NCBI GenBank assembly: GCA_041392505.1
Contig: JAWKLX010000014.1
Span: 62,001-126,000 of the forward strand
Reading direction: 5' to 3'
DNA from: UBA6168 sp041392505
GTDB taxonomy: Bacteria; Bacteroidota; Bacteroidia; Chitinophagales; Saprospiraceae
Length of the DNA: 64,000 nucleotides
Shown: piece after piece, positions 1-11,200 of the stretch
Numbering within the stretch: position 1 is the first letter of the stretch
How the letters are laid out: each line of letters starts with the position of its first letter
The notes under the pieces: model-generated
The model's input: the letters and a program-made list of their open reading frames with translations, nothing else
Told to the model about the DNA's origin: nothing
Databases searched by the model: none
Translations under genes and position numbers: made by a program

Positions 1-195
1 CCCGTAGCCGATCATAAAAAAAAGGAAGAGGTATTTCAAGATACGTAAGCCCTCCAAAGAGTCCGAATGAGCAAAGTGGATGAGCAGCTCATATATTGCC
101 ATCACCGCAGCTGTGAGGAGGCCTAAACGTACGGCATAGCGGTAAAGCTTTTGCCTGGCTGTTAAGTCTTGATCGGAGATTTTGACCGTTGCCAT
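1..195 (-). CDS. Partial membrane protein, 3' end cut by window edge
   Basis: Only the first 65 codons are visible; the frame is open to base 1, so the gene continues outside the window. The start is the ATG at 193-195, read leftwards, preceded by an A/T-rich leader (TATAAAA just upstream) and no Shine-Dalgarno site, as is usual in Bacteroidota. The product begins MATVKISDQDLTARQKLYRY. A charged N-terminus of about 22 residues is followed by a hydrophobic segment (AVRLGLLTAAVMAIYELLI, residues 21-39) and then a second one (KYLFLFFMIGYG), so it is probably a multi-pass inner-membrane protein. I do not recognise the family from this fragment. It lies upstream of, and on the same strand as, nothing else visible: the next gene (345-3947) points towards it but is separated by a terminator. 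Confidence 0.6.
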   Translation of the reverse strand, partial: MATVKISDQDLTARQKLYRYAVRLGLLTAAVMAIYELLIHFAHSDSLEGLRILKYLFLFFMIGYG

Positions 196-275
196 TTTTA
201 TATTTTTTAGGAGTAGGTTCAAGTTTTCCTAAATGACAACGAAGGGTGGATAGGTCACCCATTTTCCAAGATAAA

Positions 276-312
276 ATCAAAAAAGCACCGCTGAATAAAT
301 CAGCGATGCTTT
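276..312 (-). terminator. Rho-independent terminator after the 1200-residue protein gene
   Basis: The arms at 282-294 and 300-312 form a 13-bp stem with one mismatch and a 5-nt loop. Read on the minus strand, the stem is followed by a run of six T. It lies 33 bp after the stop codon of the gene at 345-3947. Confidence 0.75.
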
Positions 313-344
313 AATTCTAATATAAAAATCAAAAACTATGAACA

Positions 345-3300
345 CTAAATTTTGCCAATAATCAATTGTTTGGCTTTCGGCTTGTGCCCAGGCACATTCA
401 ACCAAATGATATAGTGGCCTTCTTTCAGGTTGCGGATGTCCATCTGGTAATATTTACTGTAGACTTGATCCAGCTCAAATTGCTGTACCCTTATTCCAAG
501 GTTGTTGTAAATCGTTATGGTAACATCTTCTTTGCCAACAACCGTTTCTAAATTCGTCATGACAAAATTATTGGCGGGGTTCGGGAATAATTCAAAATCA
601 ATCATGTCCTCATAATTGACTTTCATCACCTCGGAATATTCAACACCGCCATTGGCCATCAACATTTTGACTCTGTAGAAATTATCTCCGTTGGCAGGCG
701 ATAAATCATAACCCTGATAAACTTCACGGCTTGTCGTTCCCTCTGAAGGGTAGTCCATGACGAGATCAAAGTTGTTACCATCCAAAGAATGCTCAAGGAG
801 GTAATCTTGTACTTTATCACCTCTATTATGCAACCAGGTGAGCTCTACGTGTTCTAAATATTTTACCGCCTTAAACTCAAACTGGTCATTTCCCACCAAA
901 TTACTGGACACTGCGACTGTTTCGGTCTTGTCACACTGTGGCAGCCAGCTATTATTGTAATAGGTAGCCTTTACGATATAAGAACCGGCAGGAACAGAAA
1001 TATTTTCGGTCGGATTACAATTGCCAAAACAGGTAAATAAAACCTGAGTCCAATCAGCAGAAAAAACCTGCACAGAACTAACAGGGGCTCCATCTAAATT
1101 ACCAATGGTAATCCCCCCGGAGTTTGTTGAAATGGTAATGTCACTGCAATCGCCATTTCCTCCACCAGCGGCAGTTCCAGCGCAAGTGCACCCATCTGCC
1201 TGTACTACATCGTTAGTTGTGTTAGCATCACCGTCGTCACAAGCTGTGCCTTCAGATGCGGGGTAAGCTGAGTCATTGGGTTCGCAGTCTTGATTATCAC
1301 AGACACCATCCCCATCACTGTCGCCGCCTGCATTAGCACATGGGCCTCCATTTCCACCACTGGTAACGTTTACAGTTTGTGATTTTTCACAAATCAGGTT
1401 GTAATTAGCTGCTACGTAACCAGCATAAACATAATATGTTCCAGCTCCAACACTGACAGAAACGGTGGAACCAGGGCAGTTCCCGTAACAAGAATATTCA
1501 GTTCCCCAAGAGGAATTAAAAACTTTTACTGAAGAGTATGGAGCTGCTCCAAGATTGCCAATGGTTATGTTTCCATTGCCAGCGGTGATAGTAATATTAG
1601 CGCAATCAGGATCGACCGGTCCGCACCCTGGCTCCAAGTCAACTGAGATGATATTGGACTCTATATAAGTCGAACAGCCTTCTCTTCTTGCGCATCGTAG
1701 ATAGCACGTTTTCTGTGTAACGACACCGGGGTTTAAAGTCAATCCGGTCTCACCTGGGATAACTGACCAAAATGGGTCTTGATCGATATTGTCCGCAGTT
1801 GTGGTTGGTGGGTAGCAGTTCGGGTTGTTAATGGCCTTTAGCCAAATGATTTCAAAATCGCCACTTCCGCCCGTTGGATTAACGCAGCTGTTAATGAAGG
1901 GCACTGGATCGGCACATACGGTAGTGGATGGCGAGCAATCATTTCCGAACCCAATTTTTCCTCCCAAAACGACATTGTCACAAACAGGTGGCGTGCCTGC
2001 ACAAGAACAGCCATCAGCCTGAATGACATCGTTATTGGTATTCGGGTCTCCATCATCGCAGACAGTGCCCGGTGTGGTCGGAAGATTAGGATCGAGCGGA
2101 GCACAGTCCTGATTATCACAGATACCGTCCCCATCAGTGTCGCCGCCATCGTCTACACAAACACAATCAATGATGGTAATTGGGATAGAAACAGTTTCTT
2201 CACAGTCCAAGCAATTGGGACCTGGAGGGGTGACAGGGCCACAGCTGACTCCATTTTTAAACTCAACACTAATTAAAAGTGCACTTCCTATCTGATCGCC
2301 TGATACCAATGGCGCAGAACAGGAGGTGTGCATATTGATCCGTTGGAGGGGCGTTCCTCCTTGCGAACTATAAACGTTGATAAAAAATTTGGATTTAAAC
2401 TCGTCGTCCCCTGCATTACCAGCATCAGGCGTGAATTGTCCGTTCAAAGCAACATTGCCAGCAAAATATTGTTTGCCGCCTCCATTGTCATTCTCCGTGA
2501 CGGTAATGTAAACATCGGTATCGCCGTTAGGTCCACCATTGAAATTGTCACAGTCGTATTTATCGCTTTGCTGAGAAGTATTCGTGGCCGAGCATCCTTC
2601 GCCAGTATATTGAAGTGTTATTTTCCTTGGCTTTCCACTGTTGCTATCACAGCAATCAGCACCGCCAGTACCGCCACTCGAACCGCCCCCACTCACATCG
2701 CAAAAACTGCCATCTTTCCATTCGGCACTTTCGAGAAGGATGCTGCCGATATTCTCTCCCGGCACCAAGGGAGCGGAGCAGGAAGTGTGCATATTGACTC
2801 GCTGTAGAAGCGTGCCACCTTGACTAGTATAAATATTGAAAAACACTTTCGACTTGAATTCATTATCCCCTGCATTGCCTGCGCTAGGGCTAAAGCTGGA
2901 ATTAATCGCTACGCTTCCGGCAAAATATTGCTTCCCACTTCCATTGTCTTTTTCCGTGACCGTTATATATACATTGGGTGCTCCATTTGGGCCACCATTA
3001 AAATTATCACAATCATATTTGTCGCTCTGCTGGGAAGTATTGGTAGCTGAGCAGTCAGCCCCAGTATACCTTACGGTCAAAGTTTTGGGCTTTCCCCCAA
3101 TCGATTCACAGCAGTCAGAGCCAACTGGCGGCGGCGGCGGCGGTGGACAGACCGTTGAGCCAGTGCCTCCGTCACAGTTATTGTCAGCCGTCAAAGTTAC
3201 TGTGGCAGTGCCAGGATTGCTATACTTTACAAAATGTGGCCCGGGGCCAGTAGCTGTTTGAGGGTTTGCGCCTGCACCAAAATTCCATGAAAGCACCACC

Positions 3301-3947
3301 TGATCACAATCTGGTGTTGCTGTAACAAAAGTGATCGCCTCATCCTGACAAACATTGAAATTATCAGTACCCTGACTGCTGGTGATAGTGATCACAGGCA
3401 CGGGGCATTCTTCAGGTGGGCCGGGAGGGGTCGCTGGTCCGCATTGAAATCCATCCTTAAAGGTGGCAGACATTAAATAGAGCCCTCCTACTTGTTCACC
3501 AGGCACAACCGGAGCCGAACAAGAAGTATGGTAATTTACCCGTTGGAGCAACGTACCACCTTGGCTACTATAAATGTTGAAAAACGTTTTGGACTTAAAA
3601 TCATCATCGTTGGCATTGGCGGAAGCAGCTGTAAAAGTGCCATTGAGGGCAACAGTACCAGAAAAATATTGCTTCCCGCCACCGTTGTCGTCTTCACTGG
3701 CAACAATGTAAACAGAGGCAAGGCCATTTGGGCCTCCGTTAAAATCATCGCAATCGTACTTGTCGGATTGCTGGGTCGTATTGGTTGCAGAACAACCATC
3801 ACCTGTATAGATAAAGGTGAGTGAATTGGGTTTGTCACCCTGATCGCAACAATCTTGTGCGATCACATCTACCGTAAAAGCAAGTAGTACCAAAGATAAA
3901 ATTGGAAGCAGTAAATGCTTTTTAAAATTGTAAGAAAAATTGTTCAT
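345..3947 (-). CDS. Secreted T9SS protein with three GCSATNT/HTSCSAP domains
   Basis: This is a 1200-residue secreted surface protein of unknown ligand. Residues 1-31 are a Sec signal peptide ending VIAQ. Three homologous domains lie at about 33-173, 278-416 and 433-570; each opens with a CC or CCD pair, carries GCSATNT.QQSDKYDC and FNGGPNG, and closes with HTSCSAP. They resemble the family I remember as DUF7467. A PKD-like domain sits at about 185-257 between copies one and two. Two calcium-type DxDGDGxCDNQDC stretches (about 598-655 and 875-925) each precede or follow a GNITIGNL/GGITIGNL beta domain (about 780-860 and 933-1013). An Fn3-like segment (about 1026-1116) precedes the type A T9SS sorting domain (FELFPNPANN to KQLIIGKI, 1117-1200). 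The many cysteines suggest disulfides. It is transcribed alone, away from the giant gene at 5231. Function is inferred only from architecture. Confidence 0.85.
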   Translation of the reverse strand: MNNFSYNFKKHLLLPILSLVLLAFTVDVIAQDCCDQGDKPNSLTFIYTGDGCSATNTTQQSDKYDCDDFNGGPNGLASVYIVASEDDNGGGKQYFSGTVALNGTFTAASANANDDDFKSKTFFNIYSSQGGTLLQRVNYHTSCSAPVVPGEQVGGLYLMSATFKDGFQCGPATPPGPPEECPVPVITITSSQGTDNFNVCQDEAITFVTATPDCDQVVLSWNFGAGANPQTATGPGPHFVKYSNPGTATVTLTADNNCDGGTGSTVCPPPPPPPVGSDCCESIGGKPKTLTVRYTGADCSATNTSQQSDKYDCDNFNGGPNGAPNVYITVTEKDNGSGKQYFAGSVAINSSFSPSAGNAGDNEFKSKVFFNIYTSQGGTLLQRVNMHTSCSAPLVPGENIGSILLESAEWKDGSFCDVSGGGSSGGTGGADCCDSNSGKPRKITLQYTGEGCSATNTSQQSDKYDCDNFNGGPNGDTDVYITVTENDNGGGKQYFAGNVALNGQFTPDAGNAGDDEFKSKFFINVYSSQGGTPLQRINMHTSCSAPLVSGDQIGSALLISVEFKNGVSCGPVTPPGPNCLDCEETVSIPITIIDCVCVDDGGDTDGDGICDNQDCAPLDPNLPTTPGTVCDDGDPNTNNDVIQADGCSCAGTPPVCDNVVLGGKIGFGNDCSPSTTVCADPVPFINSCVNPTGGSGDFEIIWLKAINNPNCYPPTTTADNIDQDPFWSVIPGETGLTLNPGVVTQKTCYLRCARREGCSTYIESNIISVDLEPGCGPVDPDCANITITAGNGNITIGNLGAAPYSSVKVFNSSWGTEYSCYGNCPGSTVSVSVGAGTYYVYAGYVAANYNLICEKSQTVNVTSGGNGGPCANAGGDSDGDGVCDNQDCEPNDSAYPASEGTACDDGDANTTNDVVQADGCTCAGTAAGGGNGDCSDITISTNSGGITIGNLDGAPVSSVQVFSADWTQVLFTCFGNCNPTENISVPAGSYIVKATYYNNSWLPQCDKTETVAVSSNLVGNDQFEFKAVKYLEHVELTWLHNRGDKVQDYLLEHSLDGNNFDLVMDYPSEGTTSREVYQGYDLSPANGDNFYRVKMLMANGGVEYSEVMKVNYEDMIDFELFPNPANNFVMTNLETVVGKEDVTITIYNNLGIRVQQFELDQVYSKYYQMDIRNLKEGHYIIWLNVPGHKPKAKQLIIGKI

Positions 3948-4295
3948 AGTTAAAAATATTTGGTTAAAAAATTGAAATTCGTCAAGAATGGCAAAACAAG
4001 AGGTTAGCCCTCTTCCAACGACCCTTAAAAAGCAACAATAAATGGTTGTTGAGTTTAATTGAGTAAATACCGTTTAATGGTTCGCCCGTAAAATAACTTT
4101 GTGAAATATAAGGTAAGACCAGTTAATAAAATCGAGGAAGCTTTTATCGAAAAATTTAATTACTTAGAATAGTAGATAAAATTAGACTGTAAACATTCTG
4201 ACAACAAAGAAAATCAATTTAAATTTATAAAAGAAAGAAAAAGAGAAATATTTTTTTAACGCAATTTAAAAAACACAACCATACTTAACAGCATT

Positions 4296-4549
4296 TATAT
4301 TGTTATAAAATAGAAACCACCCCCTCCAGAATACATGTTTTGAAAAAACCAACTACACCATATATAAACATCATTAACCGTAAACTTTACGGTGTAAACA
4401 AGAACATCTAATACTCTTCAAAACCATTAAAAATACAACTCACAAAAAATTTATGGCTGCAAAATATTTTAATTATAAAGCAATTATATTGTTATTAAAA
4501 AGTAATTACGTTGTTATCAAAAAGGAGATATATTGTTATAAAATAGAAA
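4296..4549 (+). repeat. 21-nt exact direct repeat in the AT-rich gap
   Basis: The 21 nt at 4296-4316 (TATATTGTTATAAAATAG and three more A) recur exactly at 4529-4549. Related TTGTTAT cores appear at about 4487 and 4510, and GTTATAAAT at about 4700. The spacing is irregular, so this is a scattered motif and not a tandem array. Confidence 0.55.
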
Positions 4550-4795
4550 ACCGATTTCGGAAAAACAATATCTATAAAACCATACGGAACGTTAGAGTTC
4601 TAATGCAAACAATTAAAATTACTAAAATCAATTTAAATGTAAAATTTACATTTAAAAACTACTCGCTTTAAAGAATAAACCTACCATAAAAGTAATTATC
4701 ATGTTATAAATAATTGGCCTATTTATTGGGCATTGAATAAATCTATTCTTCTGATATCCATTCACATAAAAATAACTCCCTTTCATAGTATTGAA

Positions 4796-5039
4796 TTTTA
4801 AGAAAAGAACTGGATCTGACACATAATTGTTTCTATTGCTTATTTTTTATTACACCTAATCAATGTGATTAACTTTTAATTCATTTTAATCACATTGGTG
4901 GTTTAAATAAATTAATTTTTCAACTATTGCTATAGAATAGTAACCCCTCTTTTTATAAAAAATTAAAACTCATTTTAGAAAAGAACTGGGCTTGCACACA
5001 ATTTTTTATTGCACATTGATATTGCGCCTAATCAATGTG
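4796..5039 (+). repeat. Diverged direct repeat pair of about 70 bp
   Basis: A unit at about 4796-4867 and one at about 4972-5039 share the order TTTAAGAAAAGAACTGG or its variant, then CACA.AATT, then TTTTTATT, then CCTAATCAATGTG. The two units differ by several small indels and substitutions, which indicates an old duplication. Confidence 0.6.
4861..4897. repeat. Perfect 12-bp inverted repeat
   Basis: CAATGTGATTAA at 4861-4872 is the reverse complement of 4886-4897, with a 13-nt spacer. There is no T-run directly after it, so it could be an operator-like dyad as easily as a hairpin. It overlaps the end of the first diverged direct repeat unit. Confidence 0.5.
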
Positions 5040-5162
5040 CTGGACTCCTATTGCCTTTCAGGAGCATTAAAATCAAAACCTGTTTTATTAAAAATAAAAG
5101 CAGCCCCCCACAGTGCAAAACTTTACTAACTGTACTTATTTATTTTCTGAAGCAAATGATTT

Positions 5163-5209
5163 ATCCGGCCTTCTGAACATCATTAAATGGCCGGATTGGA
5201 CTTTTTTTT
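5163..5209 (+). terminator. Terminator-like hairpin 21 bp before the giant gene start
   Basis: ATCCGGCC at 5163-5170 pairs with GGCCGGAT at 5189-5196, an 8-bp GC-rich stem with an 18-nt loop. It is followed after five bases by eight T (5202-5209), and the ATG of the next gene is at 5231. No plus-strand gene lies just upstream that would need a terminator, so this may be a leader attenuator. It could also end a non-coding transcript. Confidence 0.5.
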
Positions 5210-5230
5210 CTACATAACAAACACATTAAC

Positions 5231-8200
5231 ATGAAAGCAATTGAACAAACACTGCTAAGGGTATCCTTTATTTCATTTTTAATATTTTTCATGATTCCCT
5301 TGACTATTAGAAGCAATGAAATGGATAAAACCACATTGCAGGTAAATCAAAAAGGATTTGCCTTCAGACAAATGGCAAAGCTAAAAGAAGCCATAAATTT
5401 CACTTTTGAAGAATTAGGGGTTTGTGATTTCATAAATTTTAATTTCACAAAAAGCAATTCTACATTTTTCCCACCGCCACCACAAGAAGAAGAAGAAATT
5501 ATCCCTGCGGGAAGCTATATCATCAACATGGGAGTGCAACCTCAAACGATTGCAACTGCCATCAAACCTTATGGCCTGATATGGCATTTATTGCACGAGT
5601 ACGAAATCCCAATCTGCTGGTCCATTAATCCCGACAAAGCAAAAGATGGAGTAGATTTTACCTACAACGGAATTGATTTTAAAGGAGGGCCTTTCATCAT
5701 TAAGGCAGAATACCGTTCGATGGAAGTCAATGCCCTCATCCAGCAATGGGAAGCTCAAGGCGTAGTAGGCGTAACTACGACTTCAGAAATAACGGTCCCG
5801 ATAGCTAGGATTCTGAATTATTCCATGAACTGGACACTGAACTTGAAAAATGGTCAGATCGCCCAGTCATATCTAGATGCAGCGGGCATTCCATCCACAG
5901 CTTATGACTGGACTTTACCGGAAAACCTCAACTGCTGCAACGATGTTTTTCTGATGCCTCACTCCGAGCCAATCTGGCAGACTCACCATAATATTTTGAC
6001 ATGGAATGCCTCTGAAGAAGACGGAGGTTGTCGTGGCACACTTTGGGCAGGTTGCAAAGCAGGTAGTGAGGTCGAAAACATCGTCAATCCCAACGATAAT
6101 TCTCAACGGATGAACTTCCTAATGCTGCCCCCTGTTGCTCCAGCCACAACACCTGCTGTCTGGTCTGGTGACCACGAGGACGGCACTTTGCCTCCACCTT
6201 ATATTTATAAGTACCCAAGTCATCCGGTCATGCAGTTTCTCGGCTCAACGGATGGATCCCAAGAAAACGGCGCGGAACAAGTTTACTTGCCGACCATTGG
6301 TTGGCGGCCAACCACATTGATTGGCATCCAAGACGACGACCATCCAGACGTACCTTCTATTTCCCCTGGGCCTGCCGCCAAATTGGCCTTTGGGCCAGCC
6401 TTCGGAGATGAATCGAGGGGATATATTTGTTACCAGGCGGGCCACCGATTGAACAAAGACAACAACCCTGAGAACATTGCTTCGCAACGGGCTTTTTTCA
6501 ACTTCAGTTTTTTGGCTGTAGGCCAAAAGGCTATCCATGTCTCATCCAACATACCATCCGAAATGGATGCAGGACGGACTTACAATTTATCTGTCAGTGC
6601 CACAGGGGGAAGTGGCAATTATTATTACAAATGGACCTCTAATTGCCCGGGCATTATCTCCAATCCTTTTGCTTCCAGCATCACTTTTACTGCCGGTTCG
6701 GTACTGTCAGCAACACAATGCAACCTCAAAGTGACGGTAACCGACGATTGCGGAACACGTGTTGGCTTTTCCAACGTTGCAGTTACCATATTACCAACGC
6801 CTGCCCCGCCAGTGGCTATTGATGACTTTGAGGAAACACGACCCGGCGAAGCTGTAACGGTGAATGCCTTGGCCAACGACAGCGACCCCAACTTTGATCC
6901 TATCACCTTAACTACCCTACTCGGCCCAACGAATACAGGTAATGGCGAATTTGTCAATATCGGAAATGGGCAAGTGACCTACACCCCCAATTTTGACTTT
7001 GTCGGTGTCGATCAAATACCTTACGTCATCTGCGATAATACCCCCCTTCCCGATGGTGGGCCGCTATGTGACACTGCCACTATTTTTATAACCGTGGATT
7101 GGATAGATGAAAACGGGTGTTTTCCGAATGAATATCACAAAGTCGTTTCAGAAGGATTTGCAGATGCTGTAATTGCCGAGAATTCTATTTCAAATTCCGC
7201 AGGAGCATTAGGCGAACCAATATTGGTTTCGGGCTCAAACACCTACTATGCAAAAATTGACAACAACAGCGACTATTTGGTAATCGACCTCACCGATATC
7301 CTCCAAATTGGGGATACCATTTTTGTCTACTTCGGTGCTGATGACGGAAATTTAGCAGTATTGAATATCTCCAGTACCCTGACTGGAAATGATTACTCAG
7401 GAGGGAACGGTTTTTTCAACTTACAGTCATTTGCTACCACCAGCGACTTAAATGACGGCAATCCTCAGCAGGATAAAGCGGCTTATGTGGTCCAAGATGG
7501 CCCTGTCCGATACTTACGTTTTACTAGAGAAAAAAACATGGGCAAACCATCGGTAAACGGCGTTTATTACAGTATCAAAGATTGCGTCAACGCCGAGCCT
7601 GAGGCCAACGATGATGCTGTTTCCCTTTGTGAAGACCATGATGCAATCATCGATGTGCTGGCCAATGACAGCGATCCGCAAGAACTGCCCTTAACGCTCA
7701 CTCTCCTTTCCACAACCCAACATGGAACGCTTGGGATGCAAAATGATGGGACCATCAAATATCAACCTGAGACCGATTATAGTGGGTCGGAACATTTTAC
7801 TTACCAAATATGTAACACCAATGGACTTTGCGATCAGGCAGTTGTCAACATCACTATTTATGATGACGGATGCCCCAATGGCTATTTCATGGATATTGAA
7901 GGCCTGGATGAAACCGTAGCGGACAACTTCCCAACTAACACTTACAACAACAATACTGGCACCCAATCTTGGTCAACCAACTGGATGGAAGAAGGTGATG
8001 ATGGTGTCCCAAATTCAGGGAAAATCAAAGCTTCTGGTGGCATGATCGAATGTGCTGTGGATGGTGATTATGCTATTTATAGAGGGGTAAACTTAGCAAA
8101 TACAAATTCGGCTACCTTGTTATTTGACGTCAGTGGACATAATTTAAACAACGAGGATACCTACGTTTTGGAAGCGTCCAAAAATGGCGGTGCTACTTAT

Positions 8201-11200
8201 CAAACTTTAAAAACCTTCACTGTTTTGAGCCCCACCAATTCCTCAGAAAGTTTTGACCTCAAACAAACTTTGGGATCACTTTCGTCTACTGTGCGGATAC
8301 GTTTCCGGCGGTCCGCCGGATCTGGAAATGAGAAATTCAGATTTGACAATGTTCAAATCCAATATCAAGTAGCAGGATGTTATGGTAGCTGCCAACCCAT
8401 TCCAACCTATCCGCCCACAGCTATTGACGATTATGCAGTTACCCCAATTAATACCCCAGTCGTCGTGCAGGTACAGTTGAACGACATTGACCCAAGTAGT
8501 TTGGGACTTACTACGCATCTCGGTTTTTCCGACCTGCCTGACAATGGAGCTTTCGAGTTGGTTGGCAATAAAATTTTATACACCCCACACACAGGTTTTG
8601 TTGGTCAGGACATTTTCAACTATTCCATCTGCAACAGTTATGGTTGCGACAGTGCCCTGGTCACCATCGACGTACTTTGCACCGACCCAGCCAATGGCAC
8701 GGCCATTCAGGGTATGGTTTTTAATGATGCCAACAATAGTGCAGATTTTAACCTTGGAGAACATGGGATTGCCAATATTAAGGTTAGGCTTTTTGAAGAC
8801 GCAAACAAGGACGGCAACCTCGATGCAGGGGAGGAAATCATTGATTCCTCGTTCACTGATAATCAGGGCAATTATGTATTTCAAATTGAAAACGGCAGCA
8901 TTTCTAATTCCTCTTCTACCACCCAATATCCTGTTAGAGCTACTGGGAAAGATTATTCTGATAATGAATTATTGGATTTAACAAACGCACCGAATGGAGT
9001 AATGTACAAGATTAGGTCTGGTAATTACATCACGCTTGAGTTCCCAGAAATCATCCCCTTTGGCGCTACGGTTATCATTTACTTAGCCTCTGATAGGGCA
9101 TCTGGCAAAGCCAGCATTTCCAGTTCCTTGAATGGCTCTACGTTTGTCAACCCAACCATTTGGATACCAAGCTATAACAATGACCCGGGCAACCCTCCAC
9201 CTTCTTCAGCGATCCAAACATTTAACTACCAAGTATCGGCGGCCAACGGCGCTAAGTTTATCAAAATTGAAGGCGAAAACAACAACACCTATTTGGATGG
9301 GGCTTCTTCAAAAAAATCTATCAACTTAGGTGGCGGTGTAACTGTTGCGCTGAGCCGTTCAATCAACTCCGGCGCTGATGATGCGGAGGAAGAAGGCCCA
9401 GACGGTAGCTTCCTTGGGCCAGGTAAAATTTACTTGGCCAGTTCCGATCTTGAGCTGACACAAGACTTTGGCTTCCCTTCTTCTGGCACCCAAAAAATAG
9501 GACTGCGCTTTAACACTATCAACGTGCCACAAGGGGCAACGATCACCAGTGCGACATTGAAATTCAGGGCCATCTCTGCTGACTTCCCGAACTCAAACAG
9601 TGGGGCAACAGCTTTGACGATTAAAGGGCAAGCAGCCGATAACGCTACGACCTTTCTCAATGTCACTAACAATATTTCCAACCGGGCTTTGACGTCAGCT
9701 TCTGCCTTGTGGAACCCATCAACCTGGTCAAGCAACAACAACTATTCATCTCCTGATTTATCCACGATCGTTCAAGAAATAGTTGATCGCCCCGGTTGGG
9801 TGGACGGCAACAGCTTGGCTTTTGTCATTTCTGGAAACGGTTCAAGGAGTGCTTATTCTTACAATGGTTCAGCCACGTATGCTCCAAAATTGGACATCAC
9901 TTATACTCTAGGAGGCGGGGCCGCCAATGGCCATTACATTCTACAGCTTGACCCGGCAACTTTTCCAATAAATAGCATCCTCTCAACCGATAACATCGAA
10001 ACGGCAGTAGTGCTAAACAACGGGGATGTTGACTGCGCCAATAATTTTGGAATTATTGACCACCTCCCACCTGTAGCGAACCCCGACACGGTTTATGTGG
10101 ACGAGGGCGTACTAGTCAACATCAAAGCTACTGACAACGATTATGATCCCGAAGGAACACCATTAGACCTGACTATCATTTCAAACCCCGTCAACGGCAC
10201 GGCCACCAATAATGGAAACGGCTCTGTTTCTTTCATTTCCAATATCGGATTTATAGGCTGGGAAACATTCCCGTATTACGTATGCGACCAAGGCACGCCC
10301 TCCCTGTGCGATACCAGTACGATTACCGTTATTGTCAGCCCATTTGTCAATAACCCACCAGAGGCAATGGACGATTACGATACGACAGTGGTTAATAATG
10401 CCGTCGAAACCGATGTTTTGGATAATGATTTTGACCAAGAGTTCGGCGTTTTAACCGCCCAACTGACGCCAGGCATCCTCCAGCCGTCTCACGGCGCTGC
10501 CATCGTTTTGGGCAACAGCACTATTGAATATACGCCTGATCCGGGCTTTACTGGAGACGACACCTATGAGTACATCGTCTGCGATGATGAAATCCCCTCC
10601 CTTTGCGATACCGCCACTGTTTTCATACATGTACTCAACCGACCACCGGATGCTATCCCTGATGAATCGGAAACGGGTCTCAACACGCCTGTAAATATTG
10701 ATGTATTGGAAAATGATTTTGAACCCGATGGCCACGACATCATTCTTCTGAGCGCAGGGGCAAAATTAGATGCAACTGGAAATTCAACTGTTTTTGGTGG
10801 ATCAACCTTATTGAAAAATAATGGTACGCCCAATGATCCCACTGATGACTTCATAACTTACTTCCCACCGATGGGCTTCCTCGGCGTGGACACTTTTTAC
10901 TATCGGATACAAGATTCAGGAACGCCTGCTGGTTATGACATAACCTACGTTACCATCAAAGTGACGCCGATGGTGGATTTGGAGCTCACCAAAATAGTCG
11001 ATCCGGATACGGCCTACTTGGGCGACGACCTGACTTTTACCCTTACTTTAATTAACAAAGGCCCTTCCGTTGCTACAAGTGTTTTAGTTAAGGATAAATT
11101 GACCACTAGCTATTCTTACTTAGGCGATACCGGCGGCGGTGCTTATGACCCAAGTTCCGGCGTTTGGCATATCCCTTCCTTGGGTGTGAACCAAACAGTA

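Larger units (their letters stand above)
3948..5230. other. AT-rich 1.28-kb gap between divergent surface-protein genes
   Basis: No convincing gene is present. One plus-strand open frame of 72 codons (4453-4671) is Lys/Asn/Ile-rich and looks like chance in AT-rich DNA. The gap holds a 21-nt exact direct repeat, a pair of longer diverged direct repeats, a 12-bp inverted repeat and a terminator-like hairpin next to the plus-strand gene, all listed separately. It must carry the promoters of both divergent genes, but I could not place a confident TAnnTTTG/TTTG promoter pair. Confidence 0.6.

Noticed and set aside
4453..4671. 72-codon open frame on the plus strand
   Set aside because: Lys/Asn/Ile/Tyr-rich product typical of chance frames in AT-rich DNA, and it overlaps the 21-nt repeat.
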